In this document: piece after piece, positions 61,162 to 64,000 of the stretch
Numbering within the stretch: the first letter of the stretch is position 1
How the letters are laid out: every line of letters begins with the position of its first letter
Origin: Methanogenium sp. S4BF
GTDB lineage: Archaea; Halobacteriota; Methanomicrobia; Methanomicrobiales; Methanomicrobiaceae
Direction of reading: 5' to 3'
DNA: 64,000 nucleotides
Assembly: GCF_029633965.1 (NCBI RefSeq)
Contig: NZ_CP091277.1
Coordinates: 558,001 to 622,000 of the forward strand
Program-made: the position numbers and the translations under genes
The notes under the pieces: generated by a model
The model's input: only the letters and a program-made list of their open reading frames with translations
What the model was told of the DNA's origin: nothing
The model's database searches: none

Positions 61162-62130
61162 TTACAGCGAACCTTCTGTTTCAATGCACTGGCGTGAATC
61201 CTGTTGTATTTCTGATTTTCTTGCACATTTTTGCTTAATCTCCTCGCAAATCTGAACATTCCGAATTGCCTGGGCCGGTGTTATGGGAAATTCCCTCCCT
61301 TCTTTTGCGCACTGAACAAAGGTGGAAAGTTCCATCTTCAGGGGTTCGATCTTATTGACCATGACCTTTTCAATCACATTCTCCTGAACATACCGTTCAC
61401 TCTCATGGGTATATCGCTCCGGTTTCCGGTGAACAAAGACTTCCTGGGTCATGAAGTCGCCTTCTATTGTGAAATCTTCTTCTTCGATATAGATCATCCG
61501 GATTTTCTTCGATGCCTTCCTGCTCGCAGAAAGATACACCGGGACCTTTTCAAAATCAAATAATGCACCGCAGATATCATTATTGCCAGAACATGAGAGA
61601 TTGTATGCTCCTCTGAAGCAACAGTTGTTAAATATTATATCGATATCATGAATCATCAGATCTTCAACAACAGATCCTCCGGTAATTCGCATGGATGCAG
61701 GATTATGGCGTTTAATCTCCACATATATCGGGTCTTTTACAATGCGCCTGATCTCCTCCACAATTGGGTTTAACCGCTCGATATGACCGACACCAACAAC
61801 GAGTTCATCGGGAATTTTCTCACAAAGGGCTGTTGCCTCTGCTGATGTCAGGCAGACCGGTTTTTCTATCAGCATGTGTACGCCGGCTGCTGCTGCTTTC
61901 AGTGCCGTTTCATAATGGTATTCCGTTGGAACACAAATGCTGACTGCATCGACCTGTCTGAATAGATCATCCAAAGAGCCAGCGACGTTCGTTCCCGTTT
62001 TTTTTGCAATATCTGATGCTGCCTCGGTGTTTATGTCATAGACAATCACATCTCCGACACTTTTCAGTTCGGAATACACACGGGCATGATTCTTCCCCAT
62101 TACTCCTGTTCCAATGACTCCAACATCCAT
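61162..62130 (-). CDS. Gfo/Idh/MocA-family oxidoreductase
   Basis: The 322-residue NAD(P)-binding enzyme starts MDVGVIGTGVMGKNHARVY (Rossmann GxGxxG) and has VSICVPTEYHYETALKAA and HMLIEKPVC (the EKP motif with catalytic Lys), then the C-terminal alpha/beta domain with GGSVVEDLMIHDIDI. Relatives oxidise UDP-sugars or inositol, and UDP-GlcNAc 3-dehydrogenase of glycan assembly in methanogens is a reasonable but unproven option. It has no sugar-gene neighbours here. Confidence 0.87.
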   Translation of the reverse strand: MDVGVIGTGVMGKNHARVYSELKSVGDVIVYDINTEAASDIAKKTGTNVAGSLDDLFRQVDAVSICVPTEYHYETALKAAAAGVHMLIEKPVCLTSAEATALCEKIPDELVVGVGHIERLNPIVEEIRRIVKDPIYVEIKRHNPASMRITGGSVVEDLMIHDIDIIFNNCCFRGAYNLSCSGNNDICGALFDFEKVPVYLSASRKASKKIRMIYIEEEDFTIEGDFMTQEVFVHRKPERYTHESERYVQENVIEKVMVNKIEPLKMELSTFVQCAKEGREFPITPAQAIRNVQICEEIKQKCARKSEIQQDSRQCIETEGSL

Positions 62131-62566
62131 TTAAATCACTCCGTTATTTTCATACAGAGATTCAGGCAGCATTCCGGAACCTCCCTGGTGCTGCCTTTCC
62201 GGTGATCTTTCATTTGAAAGACTCTTACTGGCGTGGGCACATATGCGGACATCAATTTATGAGAGATATCCGGATGTGCTGGCCATTGTTGTTCACCCAA
62301 TCTCCGTTTGCTAACAAGCCCTGAATGTTGTAAATCACTATTTAGATTTATGCCGGGCAGTGGCTGGATGATTCTTTGTTTATTCGAAATACAATTTAAT
62401 ATATTTAAAAATGCGGATTATATTTGGATTTAGTCCTTAAAATGTGCATATAATAAGGCAATCTAATCAAATTGCGAATTTTCTGGTAATTTCGAAAGCG
62501 GGTTGTATAAGCAATGCACCAGGACTGCCCGAGAGACTTGTTGTAATGAATATTCTGATTTCATTT
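62131..62566. other. Intergenic region between Gfo/Idh/MocA and UppP genes
   Basis: About 436 bp of AT-rich DNA holding the oxidoreductase promoter side. No gene, hairpin or repeat stands out. Confidence 0.4.
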
Positions 62567-63340
62567 CTACAGAAGTAAGACAAATAAGATCGTAACAGCA
62601 CCAAGGATGATACAGAATATCCAGAATGGTGTCCGTTTCGCTATCTTCAGGAGGACATTCATTGATATGTAACCAAAAAAAAGGGATGACACAGTTAAAA
62701 TGAATGCAGTCTGGAGTGGTATAAGTCGAATCGTCCCAAAATCAATGAGGAAAATTGATAATGCTGCAGGGACACTCATCAGAAAAGAGATCACCAGTGC
62801 TGTTTCCTGATTTATTTTTTGTGCAAGAAGCGCTGCCATGGTAATGCCGGACCGTGAAATCCCCGGAAGAATGGCAAACCCCTGAGCTAAACCTGTAATG
62901 ATGGTATCTTTGTCAGTCATTTGATCCATTTCCTTCTTTCCTGAGGTTCCCGAGGCTTTCATAATTATGCCGGTAAGGATCAGCATACCCCCAATTAAAA
63001 GCGTAAAGGTGGATGAATTTTGTCCGGGGGATATTGATTTTAATAAAAAATATAGGGGCAGGGCGGTTACAGCCGTTGAAAGAGATGCGATCAGGATGAT
63101 TCTTGTTGGTTTATAGTCCAGGCGAAGGTTTCTTAAAATCTGGATGAACTCCTCCCTGAAACGGATTATCACTGCTATCATTGTGCCGAAGTGAAGATAA
63201 AATGCATAGGAAAGAGCCGTTTGAGGATTCATGTGGAGGGAATTAAGCAAATAGAGCATGGTCTGTGCTTCACTGCTTATCGGGAGCCATTCAATGGTTC
63301 CCTGAATTGCACCTGCAATAACTGCTTCCATGCCGTTCAT
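62567..63340 (-). CDS. UppP/BacA-like undecaprenyl-diphosphatase
   Basis: The 257-residue polytopic membrane protein has the two family signatures: GAIQGTIEWLPISSEAQ (N-terminal, with the active-site Glu) and LPGISRSGITMAALL. About seven to eight helices cover the rest. In archaea it is thought to recycle polyprenyl diphosphate (dolichyl-type carriers) for glycan assembly. ATG 63340 matches the family start; the frame extends to 63442 without family character. It follows the surface-protein gene by about 74 bp. Confidence 0.9.
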   Translation of the reverse strand: MNGMEAVIAGAIQGTIEWLPISSEAQTMLYLLNSLHMNPQTALSYAFYLHFGTMIAVIIRFREEFIQILRNLRLDYKPTRIILIASLSTAVTALPLYFLLKSISPGQNSSTFTLLIGGMLILTGIIMKASGTSGKKEMDQMTDKDTIITGLAQGFAILPGISRSGITMAALLAQKINQETALVISFLMSVPAALSIFLIDFGTIRLIPLQTAFILTVSSLFFGYISMNVLLKIAKRTPFWIFCIILGAVTILFVLLL

Positions 63341-63414
63341 ACGATAGAATGGAGTGGGTTCGCTATGATTAATAGTTTGTGCAGAATTACGAAACCGAAC
63401 ATATCGGGGGGGTG

Positions 63415-64000
63415 TTATCGTTTGTTTCTCCTGGCGCACCAACCGATGCCCGTGAGAACGATAATCCCTGTCATAAGGCTGGTGGCTATACTTCCTGTTT
63501 TTTGCTCAGCTGGAAATATTTCCGTTGTTTTTTCTGGTATATCATCAGCGATGGAGAATGTCTGAGATGAATCGGGTGATGTGAATTCATTCAGGAGAAT
63601 GATGTGAGCTGTTTGTCCCTTTGACTGAATCTCAAATGCAGAATTATTTTTATCGGAAAAAATTTTGACTGCAGATCCGTTATTCGTCTCTTCAAATCCG
63701 GTATATGGCATTCCATCTCTGTTTATCTGCCGGATTGTATTCTGAGGAATATTAACGGTTGCTTCCATCCCGGGATCAGTTTGCGAAATGGCGATCTGTT
63801 CCCTCCCATTCATCCTGAGGTAGGTGCCTCCTGAGATCATACAGTAATAATCTGCTGAATTTGCTGGCTGGCGGTAAAACAGCATCGCTGCATCTGTTTC
63901 AAATACATCAAAAGATACATCTCCTTTTCCGGAGTAAATGGTGTCAGTATTGGATGCTGAATTAATTTGCAACGCATTTCCTGTTCCGGTGACAGGAAGT
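63415..64000 (-). CDS. C-terminally anchored surface protein, N-terminus outside window
   Basis: The open frame runs to the right edge, so the start is missing; about 194 residues are seen (...LPVTGTGNALQINSASNTDTIYSGKGDVSFDVF...). The visible part is beta-rich and polar, and ends with a hydrophobic helix (SIATSLMTGIIVLTGIGWCARRNKR) followed by basic residues, the pattern of a membrane-anchored exported protein. No PEF motif is present. The family is not recognised. Confidence 0.65.
   Translation of the reverse strand, partial: LPVTGTGNALQINSASNTDTIYSGKGDVSFDVFETDAAMLFYRQPANSADYYCMISGGTYLRMNGREQIAISQTDPGMEATVNIPQNTIRQINRDGMPYTGFEETNNGSAVKIFSDKNNSAFEIQSKGQTAHIILLNEFTSPDSSQTFSIADDIPEKTTEIFPAEQKTGSIATSLMTGIIVLTGIGWCARRNKR

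Overview
The window is a stretch of methanogenic archaeal chromosome, most likely from the order Methanomicrobiales (genus not determined). The evidence is a methanogenesis marker 14 gene, a probable tetrahydromethanopterin-pathway ATP-grasp ligase beside a radical-SAM tetraether lipid synthase, CDP-archaeol synthase, archaeal DnaG, class I archaeal aldolase, 6-phospho-3-hexuloisomerase, leaderless genes about 25 nt behind TATA boxes, several PAS proteins without a kinase domain, and two PEF-CTERM surface proteins. Most of the first 47 kb is compactly packed housekeeping DNA. From about 47 kb onward it becomes a looser, more AT-rich accessory region of sensors, channels and surface proteins.

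Layout. 1-3.2 kb: the start of an archaeosine-type radical SAM gene leaving the left edge, a surface protein, tRNA-Ser(TGA) and hypC-hypA-hypE. 3.2-9 kb: GNAT, DUF2156, dihydroorotase, DUF167, DnaG, UPF0058. 9-18.3 kb: MptN-like ligase and tetraether synthase (minus strand), divergent carS-pyrE-purD-argF, a marker 14 unit and argG. 18.6-22.3 kb: flavin reductase, HEAT-repeat protein, DUF1508, secreted beta-propeller. 23-28.6 kb: a divergent family B DNA polymerase of PolB2 type, translationally coupled to a RecA-like protein without a Walker A motif; then an hxlB-aminotransferase-M42 peptidase operon. 28.7-47 kb: orphan DNA methyltransferase, ferritin-like protein, aldehyde dehydrogenase, ExoIII, aldolase, M1 peptidase, lipoprotein, PaaK/F390-synthetase-like ligase, LemA-DUF2207 pair, glutaredoxin-FTR/rubredoxin pair, 2H phosphoesterase, DUF255 protein, tRNA-Arg(CCG) and hypD.

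47-57.4 kb is a sensory region: two MscS channels, a PAS protein paired with a degenerate KaiC-like protein, a TIM-barrel protein, tRNA-Thr(GGT), and two paralogous HTH-PAS proteins, one of 1184 residues. 58-60 kb carries two PEF-CTERM proteins; one has a Cys/Gln pair reminiscent of thioester adhesins. The right end has a Gfo/Idh/MocA oxidoreductase, a UppP-like phosphatase and a surface protein cut by the edge.

The most unusual items are the PolB2/RecA-like pair with an inverted repeat around its TATA box, the thioester-like PEF-CTERM protein, and the kinase-less PAS regulators with palindromes at their promoters. No transposon, CRISPR array, rRNA or integrase was seen. All functional calls come from reading the sequence and from knowledge of the families; no database search was run.
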